Assembly: GCA_009841015.1 (NCBI GenBank)
Contig: VXMQ01000191.1
Span: 1 to 46,264 of the forward strand
DNA from: Candidatus Palauibacter denitrificans
Lineage (GTDB): Bacteria; Gemmatimonadota; Gemmatimonadetes; Palauibacterales; Palauibacteraceae
Direction: 5' to 3'
DNA: 46,264 bases
Shown: one piece after another, positions 25,204 to 33,584 of the stretch
Layout: each line of letters starts with the position of its first letter
Position numbering within the stretch: the first letter of the stretch is position 1
The notes under the pieces: model-generated
Databases searched by the model: none
Seen by the model: only the letters and a program-made list of their open reading frames with translations
Told to the model about the DNA's origin: nothing
Position numbers and translations under genes: made by a program

Positions 25204-25424
25204 GGTTCGCATGGAAACAGCGTCCGGCCGGTCTCGGCGTCCAGCACCCGGATCGCGCTCACGGGACAGTTCGCCGCCGCCTCGAGGACGAGCACGGCCG
25301 GGTCGCCTCCGGCGTCGACGACGGTCGACTGGCGGTTCTCGTTGTGCGCGAACACGCGCGGCGCGGTGGCCACGCACATCGCGTTGCCGACGCAGAGCCC
25401 GTGGTCGACCTCGATCCTCACCAT
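25200..25424 (-). CDS. P450-associated ferredoxin (3Fe-4S type)
   Basis: 74 aa. MVRIEVDHGLCVGNAMCVAT carries Cys11 and Cys17 as C-x5-C, and a third Cys (53) sits in N-C-P-V-S-A-I. Three cluster Cys in this spacing are typical of single-cluster [3Fe-4S] ferredoxins that feed electrons to bacterial P450s. The gene begins 7 bp after the P450 stop and overlaps panB by 4 bp, so it is surely co-transcribed. It is the likely redox partner of the P450. A reductase is not in the window. Confidence 0.93.
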   Translation of the reverse strand: MVRIEVDHGLCVGNAMCVATAPRVFAHNENRQSTVVDAGGDPAVLVLEAAANCPVSAIRVLDAETGRTLFPCEP

Positions 25425-25431
25425 GCAGCTC

Positions 25432-26709
25432 TCACCCTGGGACGCTCCATGCGACGGGCATGGATTCGATGGAACGGAACTGGATGCTCGGCTGGTAGCG
25501 CAGTTCATCCGTCTCGAGTGCGAACCGCTGGAAGCGGCGCGCCAGCCCCCGGAAGACCTCCTGTCCCTCGATGCGCGCGAGCGCGACCCCGAGGCAGTAA
25601 TGGATTCCCGACCCGAAGGAGAGGTGCGGGTTCGGCTGGCGCCCGATATCGAACCGGTCCGGGTCCTCGAACACGGAAGGGTCCCGGTTCGCCGCGGCAA
25701 TGATCCAGCGGATCCGCTCGCCGGGCGACAGCGTCTTCCCGCCCAGTTCGGCCTCGCGCGCGACGATGCGCTGGGTCGACTTCACGGGCGGATCGAAGCG
25801 CAGACACTCCTCCGTCGCCGTCCGCGCGAAGCGGTCCGGGTCCGCTCTCAGCCGGTCCCACTGCGCCGGATGCTCGATGAAGGCGCGGAGCCCGTTGCAG
25901 ATCAGGTTCATCGTCGTCTCGTGCCCCGCGAACAGCATCAGTCCCGTATTCACGAGCACCTGGTGCCGCGTGAAGACGCCGTCGTTTTCCCCCTGGGCGA
26001 GAGCCGAAATCAGGTCATCGCCGGGATTCCGGATCCGCTCCTCGACGAACGGGCCGGCGTACTCCACGATCCCGCGGATCCCTTCCGTCAGCGGCCGCAG
26101 CCGGTCGGGTTCGCCGCGATTCAGGTGGAGGATGCTGTCGGCGAGCCCCCGAAGCGTGTCCATGTCCTCGCGGGGGACCCCCATCATCCGCGCGATGATC
26201 CGCACGGGGAGCGGCGCCGCGAGGTCGGTGACGACGTTCATCCGTCCCCGGGGCCACAGTTCGTCGAGGAGTTCGTCGACCGCCCGCCGCACGAAGGGCC
26301 GCCAGCCTTCCATCGCCGTCGGCGTGAAGAAGGAGTGGACCGTCTTCCGCTGCTCGAGGTGTTCGGGCCGGTCCTGCTCCACGAGTTGGTCCGCGCGAAA
26401 CGTCCTGACCTCGTCGAACAGGGGCGCGTCCTCGGGCAGCACCGGCGGGTACGGCGCCCCCTCGACGCCCCGGATCACCCCCGAGGAGAAGAGTTCGTGG
26501 TGCCGGAGGATCCAGACGACGGGATCGTATCCGGTCACGACCCACAGTCCGAACTTCTCGTTCCAGTGGACGGGGTCCCGCTCCCGCAGCCGCGCGAAGG
26601 TCGCGTACGGGCGGGCAATCGCCTCTTCCGCGAAGAGGTCGTCGAGATCCGCCGGCGGACCGGCGGACCTAGGGGGAGAACCGGTAGACGACGGGCAGCC
26701 GCTCGACAT
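25432..26709 (-). CDS. Cytochrome P450
   Basis: 425 aa if it starts at ATG 26709, which lies 41 bp inside the 3' end of the upstream gene; no closer in-frame start exists before the conserved DLDDLFAEEAIARPYATFAR. P450 landmarks are clear: the I-helix oxygen groove L-M-L-F-A-G-H-E-T-T, E-x-x-R in EECLRFDPPVKSTQR, and the haem loop FGSGIHYCLGVALARIEG with the thiolate Cys. Length and style are those of soluble class I bacterial P450s (CYP105/107-like), cytoplasmic, fed by ferredoxin. Substrate unknown. The operon order is P450, ferredoxin, panB. Confidence 0.93.
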   Translation of the reverse strand: MSSGCPSSTGSPPRSAGPPADLDDLFAEEAIARPYATFARLRERDPVHWNEKFGLWVVTGYDPVVWILRHHELFSSGVIRGVEGAPYPPVLPEDAPLFDEVRTFRADQLVEQDRPEHLEQRKTVHSFFTPTAMEGWRPFVRRAVDELLDELWPRGRMNVVTDLAAPLPVRIIARMMGVPREDMDTLRGLADSILHLNRGEPDRLRPLTEGIRGIVEYAGPFVEERIRNPGDDLISALAQGENDGVFTRHQVLVNTGLMLFAGHETTMNLICNGLRAFIEHPAQWDRLRADPDRFARTATEECLRFDPPVKSTQRIVAREAELGGKTLSPGERIRWIIAAANRDPSVFEDPDRFDIGRQPNPHLSFGSGIHYCLGVALARIEGQEVFRGLARRFQRFALETDELRYQPSIQFRSIESMPVAWSVPG

Positions 26710-27937
26710 CGGTGACGCTCGTGTCCGTGTGGTGGTAGATGAGCTGACGTCCGGTGCCGCAGTCGCCAAAGGCGTCGCACGAGATCGTGCCGATGAGACC
26801 CTCGATGCCGTGAGCTCCGATCCGCGCGCGCAGCGCGGCGCGGTCGATGTAGAGCCGTCCGCCCTCCTCCACCGCCACGGCGGCGATGGCGTCGAGCAGG
26901 AACGTCGTGGCATCGTAGGCGAGCGCCCAGTAGGCAGTCGAGGGATGCTCGCCGTACTCGGCCTCGTACGCGGCGATCACCGTCTCGGCGCTCCTCCCGG
27001 TCACCGCGTTGACGTTGCCGCGATAATCCGACTGGGGTCCGGCGAAGTAGATCCCTTCCGACTGCGGCTCCTCCAGGAACTCCGAGACCAGGAGGGCCGC
27101 GCCGGAGATCAGCGTCGCGTCCTCGAGGCCGTCGAACCCGGGCGCCTGCGCCGCGAACGGCGAACCTTCGGGGACGAAGAGCGGGAAGAAGATCCCGTCC
27201 GGCCCGGCGGACGCGAACTCCGCGAGCACGGACGTCATGTCGGTCTGACCCTTCGCGATTCCGGTGGCGACGGGCACCTCCCCGCCGACCGCGCGAAAGG
27301 CGTCCCCGAAGGCGTCCGTCAGCGCCGTCGTGTAGGGATCGCCGTCGTGCAGCGTGACGATCCGCCGGAGCCCCAGGTGATTGTAGGCGAAATCCGCCAC
27401 GGCGCGCGCCTGGTAGAGGTCGTTGTTGGCGACGCGGAAATAGCCGGGGTGGTGGTCCGGGTTCGGGTTGCCCGCCAGGTCCGAGGTCAGGAGCGGCGAC
27501 GTGGTGCTCGGCGCGATCATCGCGAATCCAGCCCGGCTGATCACCGGGGAGGCGGCCACCGCGGCGGCGGAGCAGGAGGTCCCGATGACGCCCACGACCT
27601 GCGGATCGCCGACGATCTCGCCGGCGCCGGCCCGCCCGCCATCGGGAGAGCACGCGGAGTCCACCGGGTCGCCGAGGTCGACGCCGCGGCCGAGGACGGT
27701 GCCCACGTCGCGGACGGCAAGCTCCACGCCGCGCCGCGCCGCGACCCCGAGCGATGGCGCCCCCGTCATCGCCAGCAGGGACCGGATCCGCACCGACTCG
27801 CCGCGCAGAACCGTCACGGTGCCCAGCGGCCCCGGCTCGAAGCTCGACGGCCCGGTGCTTCCATCGCACGAGACCGTGAGGAATGCCGCGAGAACCACGA
27901 TCCCGGTCTGTCGAACGGTTCCCCACCCTCCGCGCAT
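26669..27937 (-). CDS. Branched-chain amino acid-type ABC substrate-binding lipoprotein, orphan
   Basis: 422 aa. A lipoprotein signal ends LTVSC (Cys24). The body is a type I periplasmic binding fold of the Peripla_BP_6/LivJ kind: SLLAMTGAPSLGVAARRGVE, then VVGVIGTSCSAAAVAASPVI, FAMIAPSTTSPLLTSDLAG, GLRRIVTLHDGDPYTTALTD and STAYWALAYDATTFLLDAIA. Three or more Cys in the mature domain (ACSPD, GTSCSA, SCDAFGDC) could form disulfides. No ABC permease or ATPase lies near, so it may serve a distant transporter or act as a sensor domain. It overlaps the P450 start by 41 bp. Confidence 0.9.
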   Translation of the reverse strand: MRGGWGTVRQTGIVVLAAFLTVSCDGSTGPSSFEPGPLGTVTVLRGESVRIRSLLAMTGAPSLGVAARRGVELAVRDVGTVLGRGVDLGDPVDSACSPDGGRAGAGEIVGDPQVVGVIGTSCSAAAVAASPVISRAGFAMIAPSTTSPLLTSDLAGNPNPDHHPGYFRVANNDLYQARAVADFAYNHLGLRRIVTLHDGDPYTTALTDAFGDAFRAVGGEVPVATGIAKGQTDMTSVLAEFASAGPDGIFFPLFVPEGSPFAAQAPGFDGLEDATLISGAALLVSEFLEEPQSEGIYFAGPQSDYRGNVNAVTGRSAETVIAAYEAEYGEHPSTAYWALAYDATTFLLDAIAAVAVEEGGRLYIDRAALRARIGAHGIEGLIGTISCDAFGDCGTGRQLIYHHTDTSVTDVERLPVVYRFSP

Positions 27938-28037
27938 AATCGTTCCCCTTCGTGACAGTTCGTATGCTCCGCCGCAAGCTACGCGCAGGTCTCGGCGCCT
28001 CCAAGACGCCCGGCGGCGGCGCGGGCCGGGTCCGCGA

Positions 28038-28469
28038 CTACGCCGGGTCCGTCTCCGGATCGGCGGAGGCGTGTGACTTCTCCTCGAGGGTCGCCGAGCC
28101 GTAGTCCTCGCTCAGGGCGCGCTTGAGCCGGTGGCGCTCGTCGTTCAGGCGGTAGACCTGCCGCGCCGCCTCGATGAAGCGTGGGCCGAAGTCGCGGGCG
28201 CGTTCCAGAGCGCGCAACTTGTCCTCGACATCCCATATCCCCCGGTTAACGGCTTCCAGTTCCCCGAGGCGTTCCGTGACGCGGAGCGGGGCTTCCTCGA
28301 GCGGCCCGACCGTCCGCTCGCAGATCTCCCGGAGGCGTTCGAGTTCGGAGTTCACGTTCGCCAGCTTCCGGGGATCGTGGATCCGGGCCTGTTTCAATCG
28401 CAGGATCGTGATGCGGTCGATGAGTTCGCCGGCGGAGACCGGGATTTCGATATTCACGCCGCCAAACAT
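28038..28469 (-). CDS. DUF6165 family protein
   Basis: 143 aa from ATG 28469 (MFGGVNIEIPVSAGELIDRI). The N-terminal strand-helix I-E-I-P-V-S-x-G-E-L-I-D-R-I-T-I-L and K-L-A-N-V-N-S-E-L are, from memory, the hallmarks of DUF6165. The rest is mainly helical and charged (ELEAVNRGIWDVEDKLRALE, FIEAARQVYRLNDERHRLKR), which suggests a coiled-coil cytoplasmic protein. Homologues often sit near polysaccharide and glycosyltransferase genes; here the neighbour is a divergent ychF only 35 bp away. Function unknown. A TTG at 28487 could also serve as start. Confidence 0.75.
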   Translation of the reverse strand: MFGGVNIEIPVSAGELIDRITILRLKQARIHDPRKLANVNSELERLREICERTVGPLEEAPLRVTERLGELEAVNRGIWDVEDKLRALERARDFGPRFIEAARQVYRLNDERHRLKRALSEDYGSATLEEKSHASADPETDPA

Positions 28470-28504
28470 ATCACCGGCCGGACACAACGGAGGGAGGAGA
28501 CGCG

Positions 28505-29545
28505 GTGAGGATTGGGCTCGTGGGGTTCGCGGGCGCCGGCAAGACGACGGTGTTCAACGCGATGACGGGACTCGGCGTCCCGGTCGGGTTCGGCGGCGAG
28601 GTGCGGCTGGGTACGGTGCGGGTCCCGGATGAGCGCATCGATGCGCTCAGCGCCCGCCTGTCCCCCCGAAGGACGACGTACGCGGAGATCCGGTTCTGCG
28701 ACATTCCGGGGGAGCACGGCGCGGCGAGCAGGGGCCTGTCGCCGCGTGGGCTCCAGCAGATCCGCGATCAGGAGGCGCTATGCCTCGTCCTGAGGGACTT
28801 CGACAACCCCGCGCTTGCCGACCCGCCGGACGCGGAGGGCGAACTCGAGGCCTTCGCCACGGAGTGCCTGCTCTCCGATCTCGACATCGTCGAGCGCCGG
28901 CTGGACCGGGCGCGGCGCGAGGGGGCGGACGCCGTCGAGATCGCCACCTTCGAACGGGCGCTCGAGGTGCTCGAAGGCGAACAGCCGCTGCGGACCGTGC
29001 CCCGGGCGGAACTGGACCGCGCGCCGTTCCGCGGCTACGGCCTCCTGACGGACCGTTCGCTGCTCGCCGTGCTGAACCGCAGCGAAGACCGTGCCGGGGA
29101 GGCGCTGCCGCCGGCGCTCGCCGCGCGTCTCGCCGCGATGGGGGCCGGCGGCCTCGGGCTGTCCGCGCCCGTGGAGGCGGAGATCGCCGACCTCGACCCC
29201 GAGGACCGGGCCGCCTTCGTGGAGGCGCTCGGCCTGAACGAACCGGCGCTCGCCCGCTTCATCCGCTCGGCCTACGGGCTCCTCGACCTCATCTCCTTCT
29301 TCACCGCCGCCCCCGCCGAAGTCCGCGCCTGGACGATCCGGCGGGGCACGCGCGCCCGGCGGGCGGCGGGCCGGGTCCACTCGGACATGGAACGCGGCTT
29401 CATCCGGGCGGAAGTCATCCCCTACGAGGTATTCGCGAAGTACGGCTCCGAGCCGGCCGTGAAGGAGGCGGGCCTGATGCGGGTCGAGGGCAGGGACTAC
29501 GTCGTCGAGGACGGCGACATCCTCCACATCCGCTTCAACGTCTGA
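28505..29545 (+). CDS. ychF: YchF/OLA1-type ATPase of the TRAFAC GTPase class
   Basis: 346 aa from GTG 28505, with a strong GGAGGGAGGAG site just upstream. The P-loop is GFAGAGKTT (7-15), and the G3 motif is D-I-P-G. The specificity motif N-R-S-E (in LAVLNRSED) matches the N-x-x-E of YchF, which favours ATP over GTP. A helical middle and the TGS domain follow, ending ISFFTAAPAEVRAWTIRRGT, then HSDMERGFIRAEVIPYEVF and YVVEDGDILHIRFNV, all typical of YchF. It is shorter than the usual about 363 aa, with a compact helical insert. YchF binds ribosomes and responds to oxidative stress. Confidence 0.92.
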   Translation: MRIGLVGFAGAGKTTVFNAMTGLGVPVGFGGEVRLGTVRVPDERIDALSARLSPRRTTYAEIRFCDIPGEHGAASRGLSPRGLQQIRDQEALCLVLRDFDNPALADPPDAEGELEAFATECLLSDLDIVERRLDRARREGADAVEIATFERALEVLEGEQPLRTVPRAELDRAPFRGYGLLTDRSLLAVLNRSEDRAGEALPPALAARLAAMGAGGLGLSAPVEAEIADLDPEDRAAFVEALGLNEPALARFIRSAYGLLDLISFFTAAPAEVRAWTIRRGTRARRAAGRVHSDMERGFIRAEVIPYEVFAKYGSEPAVKEAGLMRVEGRDYVVEDGDILHIRFNV

Positions 29546-29567
29546 CCCGCCCGCCGAACCCGGAGTC

Positions 29568-30644
29568 CTACCCTTCGAGGAGCGTTTCGATGTGGGCGGC
29601 GGTGGCGAGGGCGGTGCCGTCGAGGTTGTACCCGCCCTCCAGCAGCGAGACGACGCGGCCTTCGCAGCAGGTATCCGCGTAGTCCATCGCGGTCCGCGTC
29701 ATGCGCCGGAAGGCGTCGTCCGTGAGCGCGAAGCAGCCCAGGAGATCGTCGACCCGGCTGTCGAAGCCCGCCGAGAGGATGACGAAGTCCGGGTCGAAGG
29801 CGGCGACGGCCGGGGAGAGCGTGTCGTCCCAGCGGCCCAGCATGTCGGCGTCGGTGGCGCCGCAGTCGAGGTGGACGTTGATGTTGAGTCCGCTCCCCTC
29901 GCCTTCGCCGGTGAGGGCCGGGTCGCCCGTGCGCGGGTAGGCGGCCCAGTCGTGGGCGGAGAAGAAGAGCACGGACGGGTCATCGTAGAAGGCGTTCTGC
30001 GTCGCGTTCCCGTGGTGGTAGTCCCAGTCGATGACGAGGACCCGCTCGAACCCGTGCATCCGCTGGGCGTACCTCGCGGCCACGGCGGCGTTGCTGTAGT
30101 AGCAGAAACCCTCCTCCGCGCCGGTGTTGTTCGCGTGGTGGCCCGGCGGGCGGACGGCGCAGAACGCGTTCCGCACCTGCCCCGCGACGACCGCATCGAT
30201 CGCGGTCAGCGCGCCGGACACGGCGAGTTCCGCGACCGGGCCGGAGACGTCGAGTTCGCGGATCGACGCCACGTGTTCCGGCGTGTGGTGCGCCTCGATG
30301 TGCGGCATCGCCTCGGCGGCCGGCGCGAGCGGCACCGTGGCCTCGTCGAGTCCCCGCGCGACGAGTTCTTCCCGGATGCGGACGAGGCGGTTGGGAACCT
30401 CCGGGGGGCGCGCGCCGTCCGGCCGGATCAGGACGTGGTCCAGGTAGCGGTCGTCCCAAACGAGTCCGGTCCTCGTCGCCGTGCCGCGCGCCGGGATGCG
30501 TGAGGCGGCCTCCGACTCCCCCGCGTCGGGGGCCTCGCCGCAGGCCAAGGCCGTGGCCGGAAGCAGGCCGAAGCCCGCGACACCCAGGGCAGCCTCCTCG
30601 ACGAACTTCCTTCGCGTGCGGGCGAAATCTCTCGGCGTGCGCAT
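29568..30644 (-). CDS. Exported histone-deacetylase-family amidohydrolase
   Basis: 358 aa. Catalytic features of class II HDAC-like enzymes are intact: R-P-P-G-H-H-A (His169, His170), DWDYHHGNATQ with Asp208 and His210 as zinc ligands, Asp295 in S-A-G-F-D-S-R, and Tyr339 in EGGYNLDG. In bacteria these enzymes remove acetyl groups from polyamines or other small amides. The N-terminus is unusual: T-R-R-K-F-V at 10-15, then a hydrophobic run ending A-L-A-C-G, a Tat-type signal and possibly a lipoprotein. Export of an HDAC-fold enzyme implies an extracytoplasmic acetylated substrate. It diverges from the aldolase-like gene across 114 bp. Confidence 0.9.
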   Translation of the reverse strand: MRTPRDFARTRRKFVEEAALGVAGFGLLPATALACGEAPDAGESEAASRIPARGTATRTGLVWDDRYLDHVLIRPDGARPPEVPNRLVRIREELVARGLDEATVPLAPAAEAMPHIEAHHTPEHVASIRELDVSGPVAELAVSGALTAIDAVVAGQVRNAFCAVRPPGHHANNTGAEEGFCYYSNAAVAARYAQRMHGFERVLVIDWDYHHGNATQNAFYDDPSVLFFSAHDWAAYPRTGDPALTGEGEGSGLNINVHLDCGATDADMLGRWDDTLSPAVAAFDPDFVILSAGFDSRVDDLLGCFALTDDAFRRMTRTAMDYADTCCEGRVVSLLEGGYNLDGTALATAAHIETLLEG

Positions 30645-30758
30645 GGCGGGACCCCCTTTCCTGAAACTAGACTAATCGAGGCTTGACGTGGGTCGCGAGC
30701 CCTCCGCGAGAACCCGTCGCGAGCGTTCGACCGCCCCCCCCTGACCCCGAGGTATCCC

Positions 30759-31607
30759 ATGGCCGCCGGAAACACGCACAGGAACCGTCCCCTCCGCACC
30801 CTCCTCCTGGTGGGGACCGTCATGGGAGGCATGGCCCTCTTCCAGGGTTGCGGAGGAGTCCCGGGAGAGGAGGAGACCGACGCCATGGCGGAGCCCGAAG
30901 AGGCCACGGACACGCGGATCGTGGACCGGCTCGCCGCCGGGGACGCGGTCTTCGGACTCTTCTCCGGCGATCACACGCCCGAGGCCGGCGCCACCATGGC
31001 CGCGATCCGTCCGCTCGATTTCGTGTTCTACTCGCTGGAGTCCGGCCCCTTCGACATCCCCGCGCTCGAGAGCTACGCCGCCGGGATGTCGGAAGCCTCG
31101 GGGCACATGATGCCCCACCCGATGCTGCTGCGGATTCCCCCGATCCGGGATGGGCACGACGAGGCGCGGGATCGTGCCGCGCAGGGTCTGGCGGCCGGGG
31201 TCTCGGGGATCGTCTACCCGCACGTCGAGACCCCGGAGGAGGCCGCCCTCGCGGTGGATGCGCTCGGCGACGCCGCCTGGCCGGGCAATCCCGACGGCCA
31301 CCTGATCAGCTTCCTCCTCATCGAGGACCAGTTGGGGATCGACAACGTGCGGGAGATCGTCTCCACTCCCGGCGTCAGCGCCGTCTCCCCCGGGCCGGGC
31401 GACCTCCGGCGCGTCTACGACGGAGACATGGAAAAGGTGGAGGAGGCGATCCAGATCGTGCTCGCCGCCTGTCTCGAGTTCGACGTGCCGTGCGGGATCA
31501 CGGCCGGCGTGGACGACATCGCCACGCGGATCGAGCAGGGGTTCCGCGTGTTCATCGTCACCCAGCCGGATGCCGTCGCCCTCGGGATGGCCGCCGCCGG
31601 CCGCTAG
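30759..31607 (+). CDS. HpcH/HpaI aldolase-like exported lipoprotein
   Basis: 282 aa. A lipoprotein signal (LLLVGTVMGGMALFQGC, Cys31) precedes a TIM-barrel domain of the HpcH/HpaI aldolase/citrate-lyase group: RPLDFVFYSLESGPFDIPAL, then HPMLLRIPPIRD, GIVYPHVETPEEA, LIEDQLGIDNVREIVS and VSAVSPGPGDLRRVYDGD. Family members cleave 4-hydroxy-2-oxo acids in the cytoplasm with a divalent metal. Here the usual E-H before G-P-F-D reads E-S, so the catalytic His is missing, while the Arg, the Glu of I-E-D and the Asp of G-P-G-D-L remain. Export plus this loss suggests a changed role. An S10 peptidase starts 9 bp downstream behind AGGAGG, so they form an operon. Confidence 0.85.
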   Translation: MAAGNTHRNRPLRTLLLVGTVMGGMALFQGCGGVPGEEETDAMAEPEEATDTRIVDRLAAGDAVFGLFSGDHTPEAGATMAAIRPLDFVFYSLESGPFDIPALESYAAGMSEASGHMMPHPMLLRIPPIRDGHDEARDRAAQGLAAGVSGIVYPHVETPEEAALAVDALGDAAWPGNPDGHLISFLLIEDQLGIDNVREIVSTPGVSAVSPGPGDLRRVYDGDMEKVEEAIQIVLAACLEFDVPCGITAGVDDIATRIEQGFRVFIVTQPDAVALGMAAAGR

Positions 31608-31615
31608 GAGGAAAG

Positions 31616-33151
31616 ATGAAGTCGCTCAGCCTGATCACACCGGTCCTCGCGCTCGGACTGCTGCCCGCCGCCGCGCTCGCCCAGGAAGGCTCCGGAGGCG
31701 GAAACGGAAACGAGCCCGAGCCTTCGCGCTGGGAGTCGAACCATTCCATCGTCGTGGACGGCGAGACGGTCGAATACCGGGCCGTCGTCGGCAGCGTCAT
31801 CCTCCGCGACAACGAGGAGAACGCGACGGGAGAACTCTTCTACACGGGGTACTTCCGGACGAACGGCGGCGACCCCACCACGCGCCCCATCATCTTCGCC
31901 TACAACGGGGGACCCGGGTCCGCCTCGTTCTGGCTCCACATGGGGATCATGGGACCGCGCCGCGTCGTGACGCCCAACGTGGGCCAGCAGGCGCCGCCCC
32001 CGTACCCGCTCGTCGACAACGGCCACACGGTGCTCGACATCGCGGACGTCGTGATGGTGGATCCGATCGGGACGGGGTTCAGCCGTCCGGCGGGCGACGC
32101 CGAGGGGACCGATTTCTGGGGGATGGACGAGGACGCCGCCTCCCTCACGCAGTTCATCCGCCGGTTCCTGAGCGAGAACGACCGCTGGAACGCGCCGCGC
32201 TACATCCTCGGCGAGAGCTACGGCACGACGCGCTCGGTGCTGCTCGCGCGCCACCTGCAGGGCGCGAACATCGACCTCAACGGGATCGTGCTCGTCTCCG
32301 CCGTCATCGACTTCAACACGCTCCAGTTTCCGCCGGCGTCGCACATCGGGTTCATCACCAACCTCCCCGCCTATGCCGTCGTCGCGGAGTACCACGACAA
32401 GCTCCCGGGGGGACGGCCCGACGACCTCCAGGCGTTCATGAAGGAGGTCGAGGCGTGGGCGCTGACGGACTACGCGCAGACGCTGCTCGCGGGCACGACG
32501 GTGGACCCGGCGCAGCGCGCCCGGGTGCTGAGGCAGATGCACGAGTACACGGGCCTATCGATGGACTTCCTCGAGCGGGCCGACCTGCGCGTCTCGGCGC
32601 CCGAGTTCGAGAAGGAACTGCTGCGCGACGAGGGGGTCACGGTGGCCCGCCTCGACGCCCGTTTCACCGGGCCGACGGGCGACCTGCTCGAGACGACGCC
32701 GGGGCACGACGCCCAGTCTTCGGCGATCAGCTCGGCCTACACGTCGCTGTTCAACACGTATGTGCGCGACGAACTCGGCTACGACGGCGACCGTGAGTAC
32801 TGGCCCAGCGGGATGGCGCGCCCCTGGAACTGGGAACGGCAGGGCGGGCGCCGCGGACCCTTCGGCGGTTCGGCGCTGAACGTGGGACCCGACCTGGCCG
32901 AAGCGCTCGAACGCAACCCGCGCCTCGAGGTCCTGCTCATCAACGGGATCTACGACCTCGCGACGCCCTACTTCCCCATCGTGTGGTCGCTGGAGCAACT
33001 CGGCCTGGCGCCGGACCTGCGCGACAACATCACGCGCGACGACTTCGCCGCCGGCCACATGATGTACGTGGAGGAGAGCCTGCTCCCGCAGTGGCGCGAA
33101 ACGCTGGCGACGTTCATCACCCGTACATCCGGAGCAAACCTGGTCCCGTAG
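31616..33151 (+). CDS. Secreted S10 family serine carboxypeptidase
   Basis: 511 aa from ATG 31616, with AGGAGG overlapping the end of the preceding gene. A Sec signal (MKSLSLITPVLALGLLPAAA, then LAQ) is followed by an alpha/beta-hydrolase with all S10 marks: IIFAYNGGPGSASFWLHMG (N-G-G-P-G oxyanion region), DPIGTGFSRP, the nucleophile in L-G-E-S-Y-G-T, the acid Asp in NGIYDLATPY and the His in DFAAGHMMYVEE. S10 enzymes trim C-terminal residues and work at acidic pH. The product is extracytoplasmic. The mature N-terminus is Gly/Asn-rich. Confidence 0.93.
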   Translation: MKSLSLITPVLALGLLPAAALAQEGSGGGNGNEPEPSRWESNHSIVVDGETVEYRAVVGSVILRDNEENATGELFYTGYFRTNGGDPTTRPIIFAYNGGPGSASFWLHMGIMGPRRVVTPNVGQQAPPPYPLVDNGHTVLDIADVVMVDPIGTGFSRPAGDAEGTDFWGMDEDAASLTQFIRRFLSENDRWNAPRYILGESYGTTRSVLLARHLQGANIDLNGIVLVSAVIDFNTLQFPPASHIGFITNLPAYAVVAEYHDKLPGGRPDDLQAFMKEVEAWALTDYAQTLLAGTTVDPAQRARVLRQMHEYTGLSMDFLERADLRVSAPEFEKELLRDEGVTVARLDARFTGPTGDLLETTPGHDAQSSAISSAYTSLFNTYVRDELGYDGDREYWPSGMARPWNWERQGGRRGPFGGSALNVGPDLAEALERNPRLEVLLINGIYDLATPYFPIVWSLEQLGLAPDLRDNITRDDFAAGHMMYVEESLLPQWRETLATFITRTSGANLVP

Positions 33152-33153
33152 CC

Positions 33154-33568
33154 ATGCAACTTACCGAAGTCACCTGGCGGGACGCACAGCGGATGCCCGA
33201 CGATGGCAACCGCTACGAGGCGATCGGCGGAGTCCTGCACGCGGCGCCACATCGTCGACGAGGCGGGACTCGTGGGGGCGCCCGACCTCGTCGTGGAGGT
33301 CCTCTCTCCCTCCACCGCCGAGCGCGACCGCGGCGTGAAGCGGCGGCTCTACGAGCGCCAGGGAGTGCGCGAGTACTGGATCGTGGACCGCGCCGAGCAC
33401 CGGGTCGACGTGTACCGCTTCGGCTCGGGATCCGGGACGGGACCGGAAGTGAACCTCAAGCCCGAGCGCTTCCGCCGCCTGCTCCCCGTCCGCCTCGGCG
33501 ACACGCAGGTCGGCACGATCGACCTCTCCGCCATCTTCGCCCCCGGATTCGGCGACAGCCCCCGCTGA
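33154..33568 (+). pseudogene. Uma2-family (DUF820) endonuclease-like gene with internal deletion
   Basis: The start MQLTEVTWRDAQRMPDDGNR-YEAIGG is a normal Uma2 N-terminus. After VLHAAP (about 33246) the frame must shift to continue as RHIVDEAGLVGAPDLVVEVL, then RLYERQGVREYWIVD, the Uma2 C-terminal half. Compared with the family, roughly 60-70 residues with the strands before PDLVVEVLSP are missing at this point. The simplest reading is one deletion that also broke the frame. The second half is still open to 33568. Uma2 genes are multi-copy PD-(D/E)XK-fold proteins of uncertain role, so loss of one copy is unsurprising. Confidence 0.8.
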
Positions 33569-33584
33569 CGGGGTTGCCGTCGCC

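Noticed and set aside
26669..28037. Complete branched-chain amino acid ABC transporter
   Set aside because: Only a substrate-binding lipoprotein is present; no permease or ATPase lies in the window.
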